From JAVKSL01 sp050744085 (GTDB lineage: Bacteria > Actinomycetota > Acidimicrobiia > Acidimicrobiales > JAJPHD01): 22,834 bases of DNA. The notes below the pieces were generated by a model. It worked only from the letters and a program-made list of their open reading frames with translations, had not been told where the DNA came from and searched no databases. Positions 1-6,971 of the stretch are shown piece by piece. Both the position numbers and the translations under genes were made by a program. The DNA is taken from contig JBOGGU010000131.1 of NCBI GenBank assembly GCA_050744085.1, positions 1-22,834 on the forward strand, in the 5' to 3' direction. Position 1 is the first letter of the stretch. Every line of letters starts with the position of its first letter.

Positions 1-1
1 G

Positions 2-748
2 AGGGCCTTCGAGACGAAAAAGGTGGTCTTTGGCACCGAGCGGCGGCTCGTGGTGTGTCATTCAGAGAACCTGCACCTCAAACAGAGCCGGGGCTTCGAC
101 CAGACCATCGCCAAGGCATGGGCCTCACTCTCCAGCGTGGCTGATCGCCTCGCTCGGGGCAAGACCCGCAAGGCCAGGCCCGACGTGGAAGCTGAGCTGG
201 CCGCCATCTTGAAGCCCCGATGGCTGGACCGGGTAATCACCACAACCCTGTCGGGTGACTCACCTGCCGAGCACCGTCTCAGCTTCGAGATCGACCAGAC
301 AGCGCGTGGCGCGCTGGAAGAAGAGGTGTTCGGCAAACGGATCCTGTTCAGCGATAAAGACACCGAGGTGGCTCCGACGGCGACCATCGTGGCCGACTAC
401 CGCTCCCAAGAGAGCGTCGAGGCCGACTTCCGCCAGATGAAAGACCCCAAGGTCGTCTCGTTCTCGCCCATGTTCCACTTCACCGACCAAAAGATCCGGG
501 TCCACGTCTTTTACTGCGTGCTTGCGCTCATGGTTGCCCGGCTGATGGTCCGAGAAGCCGACCAGGCCGGGATGGCCCTCAGTGTCCGCCAGCTCCTCGA
601 CAGCCTGGGGGGCATCGAGGAGACAGTGCTGTTATACCAAGGCGAGCGGGGACGACCCCGTGCCCGGCGGATGCTCACCGAGATTGATCCTGAGCAGCGT
701 CGTCTCTACGACATCTTCGGTCTCGACGCCTACGCCCCGAAACGATGA
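2..748 (+). CDS. IS1634-like (IS4 superfamily) DDE transposase, 5' end outside the window
   Basis: This is the C-terminal part of a cut-and-paste transposase. The frame is open from base 2, so the gene starts upstream; the GTG at 23 is internal. The key signature is at 398-436: Tyr-Arg, then Glu at 419-421, then Phe-Arg-x-x-Lys. This is the YREK-type motif of the IS4 superfamily and carries the third acidic residue of the DDE triad. The following hydrophobic helix (about 500-560) and the Arg-rich tail are typical of IS1634-like enzymes. About 249 residues are visible, against roughly 500-600 for the whole family, so the first two catalytic Asp residues cannot be checked. The stop overlaps the start of the next gene by four bases. 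I am sure it is a transposase, less sure of the exact IS family. Confidence 0.85.
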   Translation, partial: RAFETKKVVFGTERRLVVCHSENLHLKQSRGFDQTIAKAWASLSSVADRLARGKTRKARPDVEAELAAILKPRWLDRVITTTLSGDSPAEHRLSFEIDQTARGALEEEVFGKRILFSDKDTEVAPTATIVADYRSQESVEADFRQMKDPKVVSFSPMFHFTDQKIRVHVFYCVLALMVARLMVREADQAGMALSVRQLLDSLGGIEETVLLYQGERGRPRARRMLTEIDPEQRRLYDIFGLDAYAPKR

Positions 749-1110
749 GGACCATGGCCGTCCTGCCGAGCGCATGGGCCATCTTGGAAGCCGCGTTACG
801 TCAACGACGCCCGGTCCAACTCACCTACCACGGGCGTCAACGCAGCCTCTGCCCTCACGCTCTCGGCTGGAAGAACAACAAGGCCATGCTCCTCGCCTAC
901 CAAACCGCCGGAAGCTCTCCCAGCGAGGCGATCGCGGCCGACCCCAGGAGAGGATGGCGGAACCTCTTCGTCGACGACATCGAGGCCGTCGGGCTTGCCG
1001 AGCCAGCCACCCCATGGGAAACCGCGGACAACTACAACCCCTCGCACCCGTTCAACTCCATCGACCAACTCAGCGTTGCCATCACAAGCGAACCCCAAGG
1101 CCCTCCTTAG
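745..1110 (+). CDS. Small WYL-domain-like protein coupled to the transposase
   Basis: A 121-residue protein whose ATG overlaps the transposase TGA (ATGA), so it is probably translated by coupling. An N-terminal helix (about residues 8-20) is followed by a beta-rich part with the pattern R-x-V-x-L-T-Y-H-G, then L-G-W, an L-x-A-Y-Q strand, a W-R-N-L-F-V-D-D-I strand and a terminal NP-F-S-I-D-Q-L-x-V-A-I segment. This resembles stand-alone WYL-like proteins, whose domain usually binds a nucleic acid or nucleotide ligand and regulates transcription. There is no helix-turn-helix in front of it. It could be an IS passenger gene or an accessory factor for the transposase. The family call rests on pattern recognition only. 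Confidence 0.55.
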   Translation: MRTMAVLPSAWAILEAALRQRRPVQLTYHGRQRSLCPHALGWKNNKAMLLAYQTAGSSPSEAIAADPRRGWRNLFVDDIEAVGLAEPATPWETADNYNPSHPFNSIDQLSVAITSEPQGPP

Positions 1111-1136
1111 GTAATACACAACGATAACCCAAACAC

Positions 1137-1149
1137 CAGCTCTGAGCTG
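1137..1149. repeat. Short palindrome between the two IS genes
   Basis: CAGCTC-T-GAGCTG is a perfect 6-bp inverted repeat with a one-base centre. It lies in the 44-base gap between the WYL-like gene and the truncated IS110 gene. It could mark an element end or the junction where the two elements met, but no partner copy is visible. Confidence 0.35.
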
Positions 1150-1154
1150 CCAAC

Positions 1155-1931
1155 ATGGCACTGCCACGGCACGTAGCCCGGAAACTCACGCTAGCAGATC
1201 TGGCCAAAGGCAAGGCCCGTGCCCGTCTGGGCGCTCTGGCCGAGGCAGTCGATGGTCGCTTCACCGATCACCACGCTCGACTGGCCCGGATGCTGTTGGA
1301 CCAGATCGACGAGCTGAGTGCCCGCATCGAGACCGTGACCAAGTTGTTGGACGAGGCCATAGCACTCGTTGTTCCCAAGGCGCTGCGCGATCCTCTCGTC
1401 GATACCGAAACCGGCGAGGTCATCGCAGCCACAACCAGCCCAGCCAGCGCCGTCGAACGCATCAGTGCCCTTCCCGGCGGCGGTGCCGACTCGGCGCGTG
1501 CGGTCATCGCCGAGATCGGACTCGACATGGGCGTATTCGGCACTGCCCCCCGGCTGTGCAGCTGGGCCAAGGTGTCGCCGCGTACTGTGCAGTCGGGGCG
1601 CAAGAACTCCAGGGCGGTCACCGGCAAGGGCAACCCTTACCTCAAAGCGACACTCGGCCAGATGGCTATGGCTGCGTCCAAGACCGACACGTTCTTGGGG
1701 GAGCGCTACCGCCGCTTGATCAAACGCATGCCCAAAGCCAAGGCTCTCGCCGCCATCCAACGCTCCATCTTGACCATCATCTTCCATCTGCTGTCGGATC
1801 CCGCCGCCACCTACCAAGACCTCGGAGCCGACTACTACGACCGGCGAATCGACACCGCTCGTCGTACTCGCAACCTCGTTGGCCAGCTCGAAGCCCTCGG
1901 GCATCGGGTCAGCTTGACCCCCGCCGCCTGA
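1155..1931 (+). pseudogene. IS110-family transposase, N-terminal DEDD domain missing
   Basis: About 258 residues match the linker and C-terminal part of IS110-family transposases (Transposase_20). A coiled linker at about residues 14-75 (DLAKGKARARLGAL... and LLDQIDELSARI) is followed by LPGGGADSARAVIAEIG and then LCSWAKVSPRTVQSGRKNSR with GKGNPYLK. This second block holds the Ser and basic residues of the C-terminal catalytic domain. Family members are about 400 residues and begin with a RuvC-like DEDD domain, which is absent here; the reading frame starts near what should be the middle. The DNA upstream that would encode the bridge RNA in this group is also missing, so the element should be dead. 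The ATG at 1155 is only the first in frame and need not be used. Confidence 0.8.
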
Positions 1932-2326
1932 ACCCGCCCGCCCGTGCGGGCCATAGGGCTCAGCCCCGATCCGACGCAGCTCGGGCCTGACGCCCCGAGC
2001 GGGGCTCCGCCCCGCACCCCTGGATCAGCGCGCCCAGCCGCCTCTGTGCAGCCGGTGAATTTTCCGATCAGACGGTTAGGTTGACCGCCGAGGAGCAACA
2101 TGGAGGCGTGGCAGTCGCCCGCAGGCGAGCCCGAGCGTTCGTCCTCCAGCTGGGCTCAAGACTCCGAGGTCACTTCGAGCACCGTCAAATCGGGGATACC
2201 GCCCGGCGCCGGCGCGATCGCAAGCGTGCCCAACCGCTCCGTGTGGACTACGCCCTGGAGTACGAGCCCACCCCACATCTGGCCTTTGGTTCGCTCGGGT
2301 CGACGGGTGATCCGTCATCCCAGCCG
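1932..2326. other. Long stretch without a recognisable gene
   Basis: About 395 bases follow the IS110 remnant. Bases 1981-2015 hold two overlapping GC-rich hairpins. Reading frames exist on both strands at 2076-2318, and a GAGGAG precedes an ATG at 2100 that opens the frame continuing into the antitoxin, but the translated text before 2340 is Ser/Pro/Arg-rich and resembles no family I know. It is most likely decayed insertion or chromosomal DNA. Confidence 0.5.
1981..2015. repeat. Overlapping GC-rich hairpins downstream of the IS110 remnant
   Basis: TCGGG at 1981-1985 pairs with CCCGA at 1994-1998. GCGGGGC at 1999-2005 pairs with GCCCCGC at 2009-2015 around a TCC loop. No T-run follows, so a classical terminator is unlikely. 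It may be a REP-like palindrome or part of the IS110 target or right end. Confidence 0.4.
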
Positions 2327-2332
2327 TACACT
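2327..2332 (+). promoter_or_regulatory. -10 hexamer of a leaderless promoter for the antitoxin gene
   Basis: TACACT fits TAnnnT and ends seven bases before the GTG at 2340, placing the transcription start on the start codon. No convincing -35 element and no Shine-Dalgarno sequence is present, which fits a leaderless mRNA and supports GTG 2340 as the start. Confidence 0.5.
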
Positions 2333-2339
2333 GGTCGGC

Positions 2340-2501
2340 GTGTCCATCCTGCTGGAGTCCAGCGAGCCATACGGCGAGGTGTACGACCCCGACGAAGCGC
2401 TGGCGAGTGCTCGGCCCCTACCCAAGCGGGGAGAGTGGGCTCTTCCCGACGTCGGCGACGACGAGTGGAGGGCATTTCAGGCGGCGCTGTCGGAGCTGTG
2501 A
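2340..2501 (+). CDS. Small VapB-like antitoxin
   Basis: A 53-residue acidic protein, proposed to start at GTG 2340. It contains EPYGEVYDPDEALASARPLP in the middle and ends with a DVGDDEWRAFQAALSEL helix. There is no obvious DNA-binding domain, so this may be only the toxin-wrapping part of an antitoxin. It is called an antitoxin mainly from context: its TGA overlaps the GTG of a PIN toxin (GTGA), the usual layout of vapBC. The same frame is open back to an ATG at 2100 with a good GAGGAG, which would give 133 residues, but that extension has no recognisable character and would place the TACACT promoter inside the gene. Confidence 0.6.
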   Translation: MSILLESSEPYGEVYDPDEALASARPLPKRGEWALPDVGDDEWRAFQAALSEL

Positions 2502-2932
2502 GTCCGAGCCGTGCCGGACCCGCGGTACTCGACACGATGGTGGCCAGCTGGCTCATGCATGGGCGGGTCGACTCGTTGGCCGAGCGTTATCTGGACGTGA
2601 TCGGCGAGCGTCGTATCGTGGTTGCCTTCGAGACTGTCACCGAGCTGCTCTGTGGAGCGCTTTATGCAGGATGGGGCGAGCTGCGGCGCCGTGCGCTTGA
2701 CCGCAGTCTCACGCGCCGGCCGACCGTCCGTCCCGACGACCGCATGATCACGCTCTGCGCCGAGCTACGGCACCAGTGTGCTCAGGTGGGACACGCGCTG
2801 GCGGCCAAGGTCCATGACGGTGACCGCTGGATCGCTGCCACCGCACTCAGGGTGGGAGGTGTGGTGGTGTCCCACGACGGGATATTTGCGGACGTGCCGG
2901 GAGTCGACCTACTGACACTCCTCAGCGAGTAG
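2498..2932 (+). CDS. PIN-domain toxin (VapC-like ribonuclease)
   Basis: A 144-residue PIN-domain protein starting at a GTG that overlaps the antitoxin stop. The metal-binding acidic set is complete: D12 in VLDT, E49 in TELL, D109 in GDRWIAATAL and D127 in SHDGIF. VapC enzymes are Mg-dependent ribonucleases, often cutting tRNA or rRNA, and are held inactive by the cognate antitoxin. Length and motif spacing match VapC, although the DR-W-IAATA block followed by a VVSHD-type strand fits the more divergent PIN toxins rather than the VapBC-1 type downstream. The RNA target cannot be read from sequence. Confidence 0.8.
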   Translation: MSPSRAGPAVLDTMVASWLMHGRVDSLAERYLDVIGERRIVVAFETVTELLCGALYAGWGELRRRALDRSLTRRPTVRPDDRMITLCAELRHQCAQVGHALAAKVHDGDRWIAATALRVGGVVVSHDGIFADVPGVDLLTLLSE

Positions 2933-2962
2933 GGGTCCGCATGCCAGCTCGCGTTTGGCCCA

Positions 2963-2984
2963 CACCTGCAGTTGTCCACAGGTG
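2963..2984. promoter_or_regulatory. Inverted repeat containing a DnaA-box-like sequence
   Basis: CACCTG (2963-2968) and CAGGTG (2979-2984) form an inverted repeat with a 10-base centre. Within it, TTGTCCACA at 2972-2980 matches the actinobacterial DnaA box exactly. It lies in the 207-base gap before coxS. It could be an operator for the cox operon or a chance single DnaA box. Confidence 0.3.
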
Positions 2985-3125
2985 CCGTCGGAGTGGGCAC
3001 GGGGGGCAAGCGGCGCGGGTGCAATATTCCTTCCGAGAAGCCCTGGCTTGGACACGCAAGACGGCTCTGCCGCCGGCATCGGAGGGCGAGGCCCTACCCT
3101 GGACAGGCAGAAAGGTCTGCCGATT

Positions 3126-3131
3126 AGGGGG
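3126..3131 (+). promoter_or_regulatory. Ribosome binding site deciding the coxS start
   Basis: AGGGGG lies eight bases before the GTG at 3140, favouring that start over the GTG at 3131, which overlaps it, and the ATG at 3152. A TACCCT at 3095-3100 is a possible -10 hexamer, but no -35 is visible. Confidence 0.45.
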
Positions 3132-3139
3132 TGGGTCGA

Positions 3140-3652
3140 GTGCGAGTATCCATGACTGTCAACGGCAATCGTGTGGAGCACGAGGTGGAGCCTCGATTGC
3201 TCCTTGTGTACTACTTGCGGGAGGTGGTGGGCCTCACCGGCACCAATGTGGGCTGCGATACCAGCTCCTGCGGGGCCTGCACCGTCCTCGTCGACGGTGA
3301 GTCGGTGAAGTCCTGCACACTGCTGGCCGTGCAGGTCGATGGTGCTGATGTCGTCACCATCGAAGGCATGGCGTCGCCCGACGGCGCCTTGCACCCGCTC
3401 CAGCGGGCGTTCCGGGAGTGCCACGGCTTGCAGTGCGGCTACTGCACGCCGGGCATGGTGATGGCTGCCTGGTCGCTGCTCCAGGAGAACCCGCATCCCA
3501 GCGAGGCCGAGGTGCGGGAGGGCCTGGAGGGCAACCTGTGTCGCTGCACCGGTTATCACAACATCGTGCGCTCCGTCCTGGCCGCCGCCGAGGTGGGGGC
3601 AGGAGCAGTCCAGGCAGGCGTCCTGGCCGCAGCGAGCGGGGTTCGGGCATGA
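3140..3652 (+). CDS. coxS: Aerobic molybdenum hydroxylase, [2Fe-2S] small subunit (CoxS-like)
   Basis: A 170-residue iron-sulfur subunit of the xanthine oxidase/CO dehydrogenase family. It carries electrons from the Mo site in the large subunit to FAD in the medium subunit. A plant-ferredoxin-type cluster is bound by C39, C44, C47 and C59 (GCDTSSCGAC...KSC). The second, helical-bundle cluster is bound by C99, C102, C134 and C136 (CGYCTPGM and CRCTGY). Length is normal. The Ala/Gly-rich tail after residue 150 is a little long. It is the first gene of the operon, and its TGA overlaps the coxL ATG. The S-L-M gene order matches form II enzymes rather than the M-S-L order of true form I CO dehydrogenase. 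Confidence 0.93.
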   Translation: MRVSMTVNGNRVEHEVEPRLLLVYYLREVVGLTGTNVGCDTSSCGACTVLVDGESVKSCTLLAVQVDGADVVTIEGMASPDGALHPLQRAFRECHGLQCGYCTPGMVMAAWSLLQENPHPSEAEVREGLEGNLCRCTGYHNIVRSVLAAAEVGAGAVQAGVLAAASGVRA

Positions 3653-6090
3653 GCACCGTCGAGGCGACTGCGCCGGAGTCCGAGGGGCGCGTGGTCGGCA
3701 CCCGCCGGCTGCGCAAGGAGGACGCAGCCCTCCTGAGCGGTGAGGCACTGTTCGTGGATGACCTGGTGTTCGCCGGGGCACTCCACATGGCCGTGCTGCG
3801 CAGCCCGTATGCCCACGCCCGGATCAAGTCGGTGAACACGTCGGCGGCACTGGCGTGCACCGGCGTCGTGGCTGCTTTCTCCGGCGCGGAGCTGCGCGCG
3901 GATTGGTCCGCGCCCATGCCGTGTGCCTGGCCGGTCACCGAGCAGATGCTCAACCCGGCGCACTTCCCCCTTGCTGTCGAAGAGGCCTGCTACGCGGGGG
4001 ACGGCGTGGCGGTCGTGCTGGCCACCTCCCGGGCCGCGGCGCTCGATGCCCTGACCGCGGTCGTCGTGGATTACGAGACCCTGCCCGCGGTGGTGGACCT
4101 GGCATCGGCGTCGGGCGACCAGGCGCTGACCCACCAGTCCCTCGGGACGAACGTCAGCTACACGTGGGAGCTCTGCCCAGATCCCGCCGCGGTAGAAGCA
4201 GCCTTTGCGTCGGCAGCGCACAGTGTCTCGGAGCATTACGTCCAGCAGAGGCTCATTCCCTCGGCGATGGAGCCGAGAGGGGTGTGCGTGGTCCCGCAGC
4301 CCTTTGGCGGCGGCTACACCGTCTACTCCGCCACCCAGATCCCCCACATCCTCAAGGTGATGCTCGGCATCACCGCGGGGGTGGCAGAGTCCAAGCTCCG
4401 GGTCGTCGCTCCTTCGGTGGGGGGAGGATTCGGCTGCAAGCTCGACGTATACGCCGAAGAGCTCCTCTGCCTGGCCCTGGCCCGCCGGATGAAGCGGCCG
4501 ATCCGCTGGTGCGAGGAGCGCTCCGAGGCCTCGCAGGCCACAATCCAGGGCAGGGGCCAGCTCCAGCACATCGAGCTGGCTGCCCGTGCCGACGGGCGGT
4601 TGAGTGCGATCCGGGTCAACCTGGTGGCAGACATGGGGGCCTACCTCCAGCTGGTCACTCCGGGGATCCCGCTGCTCGGCGCCTTCCTCTACCACGGCGT
4701 GTACGACGTGCCGGCGTACTCGTTCACCTGTCGGGGCGTGTTCACCAACCTGACCCCCACCGACGCCTACCGTGGTGCGGGGCGCCCCGAGGCCACCTAC
4801 GCCATAGAGCGGGCGATGGACGCCATGGCCCGGGAGGTCGGCGTAAGCCCCGAGGAGATCCGCCGGCGCAACTTCATCCCGACCGCGGCCTTCCCCTACT
4901 CGTCGACTCCGGGCCTGGTCTTCGACAGCGGGGACTATGAGCCGGCACTGGCCAAGGCGCTGGAGATGGCGGGATACGATGAGCTCCGTTCGGAGCAGGC
5001 GGCCCGGCGCCAGTCCAACTCGGCCAAGCAGCTCGGTATCGGCCTTTCCTCCTACGTGGAGATGTGCGGCCTCGCACCTAGTCGGGTCCTGTCCTCGCTG
5101 CGCTACTCAGCAGGAGGCTGGGAGTCCGCCACCGTTCGGATGCTGCCGACCGGCAAGGTGCAGGTGGTCACCGGCACCGCGCCGCACGGCCAGGGGCATG
5201 AGACATCCTGGTCGATGATCGTGGCCGACAAGCTCGGCTGCAGCCCGGACGAGATCGAGGTGCTCCACTCCGACACCGATGTGGCCCCCCACGGGATGGA
5301 TACCTACGGGTCGCGCTCGCTCTCGGTCGGGGGCACGGCGATCTGGCTGGCCACCGACAAGGTCATCGAGAAGGCCAGGGCTATTGCGGCCCATCAGATG
5401 GAGGCCGCAGAGGAGGACCTCGAGCTGGCTGGCGGGGTGTTCAGCGTGCGCGGTTCTCCCGACCGCACCATGGCGCTGGCCGCAGTGGCCTTCGAGGCCT
5501 TCACTGCCCACAACCTTCCCGAAGGGACCGAGCCAACCCTGGAAGCGTCGGTGACCTGGGATCCCCCCAACTTCACGTTTCCCTTCGGCACGCACGTGGC
5601 GGTGGTCGAGGTGGATATGGAGACCGGGCAGTTGGAGTTGGTCAAGTACGTGGCCGTGGACGATTGCGGGAACCAGGTAAACCCCATGATCGTGGAGGGC
5701 CAGGTTCACGGTGGCATTGCCCAGGGCGTGGCCCAGGCTCTGTGGGAGGAGGCGGTCTACGACAGTGAGGGCAACTTGTTGAGCTCCACCTTCGTCGACT
5801 ACCTCGTCCCGTCCGCGGCCGACCTGCCCTCCTTCGAGACCGGGCGGACGGTCACCCCCAGCCCTACCAACCCGATGGGGGTCAAGGGGGTGGGCGAGGC
5901 CGGCACGATCGGCTCCGCTGCTGCCGTGATCAACGCTGTCGTGGACGCCCTCTCCCCGTTGGGCATCACCAACATCGCCATGCCCGCCACCCCTCAGCGG
6001 GTGTGGCAGGCCATACAGTCGGCCAGGGCCGGTGCCGCAGACGCCGCAGACCCCGCAGACGCCGCAGACCCCGCAGAGGAGGAGAGTTGA
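3649..6090 (+). CDS. coxL: Aerobic molybdenum hydroxylase large subunit, CoxL form II type
   Basis: The 813-residue catalytic subunit that binds molybdopterin cytosine dinucleotide. Visible motifs are GGGFGCKLDVYAEE near residue 260, GQGHE starting at G514 (cofactor-binding Gln) and GVGEAGTIGS with the likely catalytic base E750. The active-site loop reads AYRGAGR at residues 373-379. This is the form II signature; form I CO dehydrogenases have AYxCSFR, whose Cys binds Cu. The enzyme therefore belongs to a group whose substrate is often unknown; some members are reported to oxidise CO slowly, others act on purines or aldehydes. The C-terminus carries an odd Ala/Asp/Pro tail built from 9-base repeats (6034-6077). 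The ATG overlaps the coxS stop, and the stop overlaps the coxM TTG. Confidence 0.92.
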   Translation: MSTVEATAPESEGRVVGTRRLRKEDAALLSGEALFVDDLVFAGALHMAVLRSPYAHARIKSVNTSAALACTGVVAAFSGAELRADWSAPMPCAWPVTEQMLNPAHFPLAVEEACYAGDGVAVVLATSRAAALDALTAVVVDYETLPAVVDLASASGDQALTHQSLGTNVSYTWELCPDPAAVEAAFASAAHSVSEHYVQQRLIPSAMEPRGVCVVPQPFGGGYTVYSATQIPHILKVMLGITAGVAESKLRVVAPSVGGGFGCKLDVYAEELLCLALARRMKRPIRWCEERSEASQATIQGRGQLQHIELAARADGRLSAIRVNLVADMGAYLQLVTPGIPLLGAFLYHGVYDVPAYSFTCRGVFTNLTPTDAYRGAGRPEATYAIERAMDAMAREVGVSPEEIRRRNFIPTAAFPYSSTPGLVFDSGDYEPALAKALEMAGYDELRSEQAARRQSNSAKQLGIGLSSYVEMCGLAPSRVLSSLRYSAGGWESATVRMLPTGKVQVVTGTAPHGQGHETSWSMIVADKLGCSPDEIEVLHSDTDVAPHGMDTYGSRSLSVGGTAIWLATDKVIEKARAIAAHQMEAAEEDLELAGGVFSVRGSPDRTMALAAVAFEAFTAHNLPEGTEPTLEASVTWDPPNFTFPFGTHVAVVEVDMETGQLELVKYVAVDDCGNQVNPMIVEGQVHGGIAQGVAQALWEEAVYDSEGNLLSSTFVDYLVPSAADLPSFETGRTVTPSPTNPMGVKGVGEAGTIGSAAAVINAVVDALSPLGITNIAMPATPQRVWQAIQSARAGAADAADPADAADPAEEES
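6034..6077 (+). repeat. 9-base tandem repeat at the end of coxL
   Basis: About five copies of GCCGCAGAC / CCCGCAGAC alternate and encode the tail Ala-Asp-Ala-Asp-Pro-Ala-Asp. The in-frame unit lets copy number vary without breaking the gene. The last copy runs into AGAGGAGGAGAG (6075-6086), which holds the coxM ribosome binding site. Confidence 0.8.
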
Positions 6091-6905
6091 TACCCGCGCT
6101 GTTCGACTACAAGCGAGCAGAGTCGCTGGAGGAGGCAATCGCGCTCCTCGTCGAGCACGGCGACGAGGCCAAGCTGCTGGCCGGAGGTCACTCCCTCCTG
6201 CCGCTCATGAAGCTGCGCCTGGCCGCGCCCAGTGTCCTGATCGACGTCGGCCGCCTCTCCGAGCTGTCCTACGTGCGCGACGCCGGGGAACACCTGGCCA
6301 TAGGCGCCCTCACCCGGCACCGTGACCTGCAGGTCTCGCAGCTGGTCCGCGACACCGTGCCGGTGGTGGCACACGTGGCTGCACAGGTGGGCGACCCCCA
6401 GGTTCGCCACCGCGGGACCATCGGTGGGTCCCTGGCCCACGGCGACCCGGCCTCTGACCTCCCGGCAGCGATCCTGGCCCTGGATGCAACCCTGGTGTCC
6501 CGGGGCCCAGGAGGCGAGCGGACTATCGAGGCCGCGCAGTTCTTCCGGGGCTTCCTGCAGACGGCGCTGCGCCCCGACGAGGTCCTCACCGAGATACGGG
6601 TGCCCAAGGCTTGCCACCGCTGGTCGTTCCAGAAGTTCAACCGGCGCGCCCAGGACTGGGCGATCGTCGGGGTGGTGGCCGTGTCCAACGGCCACACCGC
6701 CGTCTCGTTGATCAACATGGGGATGGTGCCTCTGCGAGCCACGGCCGTGGAGGATTCCATCGCCAGAGGGGAGAGCAGCGCCGACGCAGCCGCGCTGGCG
6801 TCGGAGGGCCTGCACCCCCCCGGCGACCTCAACGCCAGCCCGGACTACCGCCGCCACCTGGCCGCGGTCCTGGTGCGCCGGGCGCTCGAAGAGGTCGGGA
6901 GCTGA
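6087..6905 (+). CDS. coxM: Aerobic molybdenum hydroxylase, FAD-binding medium subunit (CoxM-like)
   Basis: A 272-residue FAD subunit that accepts electrons from the iron-sulfur subunit and passes them to the acceptor (quinone in CO oxidisers, O2 or NAD in others). It shows the two FAD pyrophosphate-binding motifs of the family: AGGHS at residues 32-36 and TIGGS at 111-115, followed by AHGDPASDLPAA. The start is a TTG at 6087 with AGGAGG four bases upstream, overlapping the coxL stop (TTGA). The product then begins with IPALFDYKRAESLEEAI, the standard N-terminus of CoxM proteins. Longer frames starting at 6003 would run into coxL and are unlikely. The stop codon lies inside a 23-base repeat that separates it from coxD. 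Confidence 0.9.
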   Translation: MIPALFDYKRAESLEEAIALLVEHGDEAKLLAGGHSLLPLMKLRLAAPSVLIDVGRLSELSYVRDAGEHLAIGALTRHRDLQVSQLVRDTVPVVAHVAAQVGDPQVRHRGTIGGSLAHGDPASDLPAAILALDATLVSRGPGGERTIEAAQFFRGFLQTALRPDEVLTEIRVPKACHRWSFQKFNRRAQDWAIVGVVAVSNGHTAVSLINMGMVPLRATAVEDSIARGESSADAAALASEGLHPPGDLNASPDYRRHLAAVLVRRALEEVGS

Positions 6906-6971
6906 GCTTGGAAGGGGTCGGGCGCTGAGCTTCGAGGGGGTCGGGAGCTGAGCCTGGAGGGGGTCGGGACC
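6891..6971 (+). repeat. 23-base tandem repeat across the coxM/coxD junction
   Basis: Copies lie at 6891-6912, 6913-6935 and 6936-6958, with a partial fourth at 6959-6971. Each copy contains GGTCGGG, CTGAGC and (C/T)T(G/C)GA. The first copy includes the coxM stop codon. Because 23 is not a multiple of three, each copy puts its TGA in another frame. The array appears to have pushed coxM and coxD apart. Confidence 0.8.

Noticed and set aside
2100..2501. A 133-codon antitoxin gene starting at ATG 2100.
   Set aside because: The first 80 codons are low-information Ser/Pro/Arg-rich text, and a promoter-like TACACT lies within them seven bases before GTG 2340. The strong GAGGAG before 2100 keeps this possible.
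5107..6138. A 343-codon frame on the minus strand opposite coxL.
   Set aside because: It mirrors coxL codons, is rich in His/Gly/Val and has no motif; coxL is clearly the real gene.
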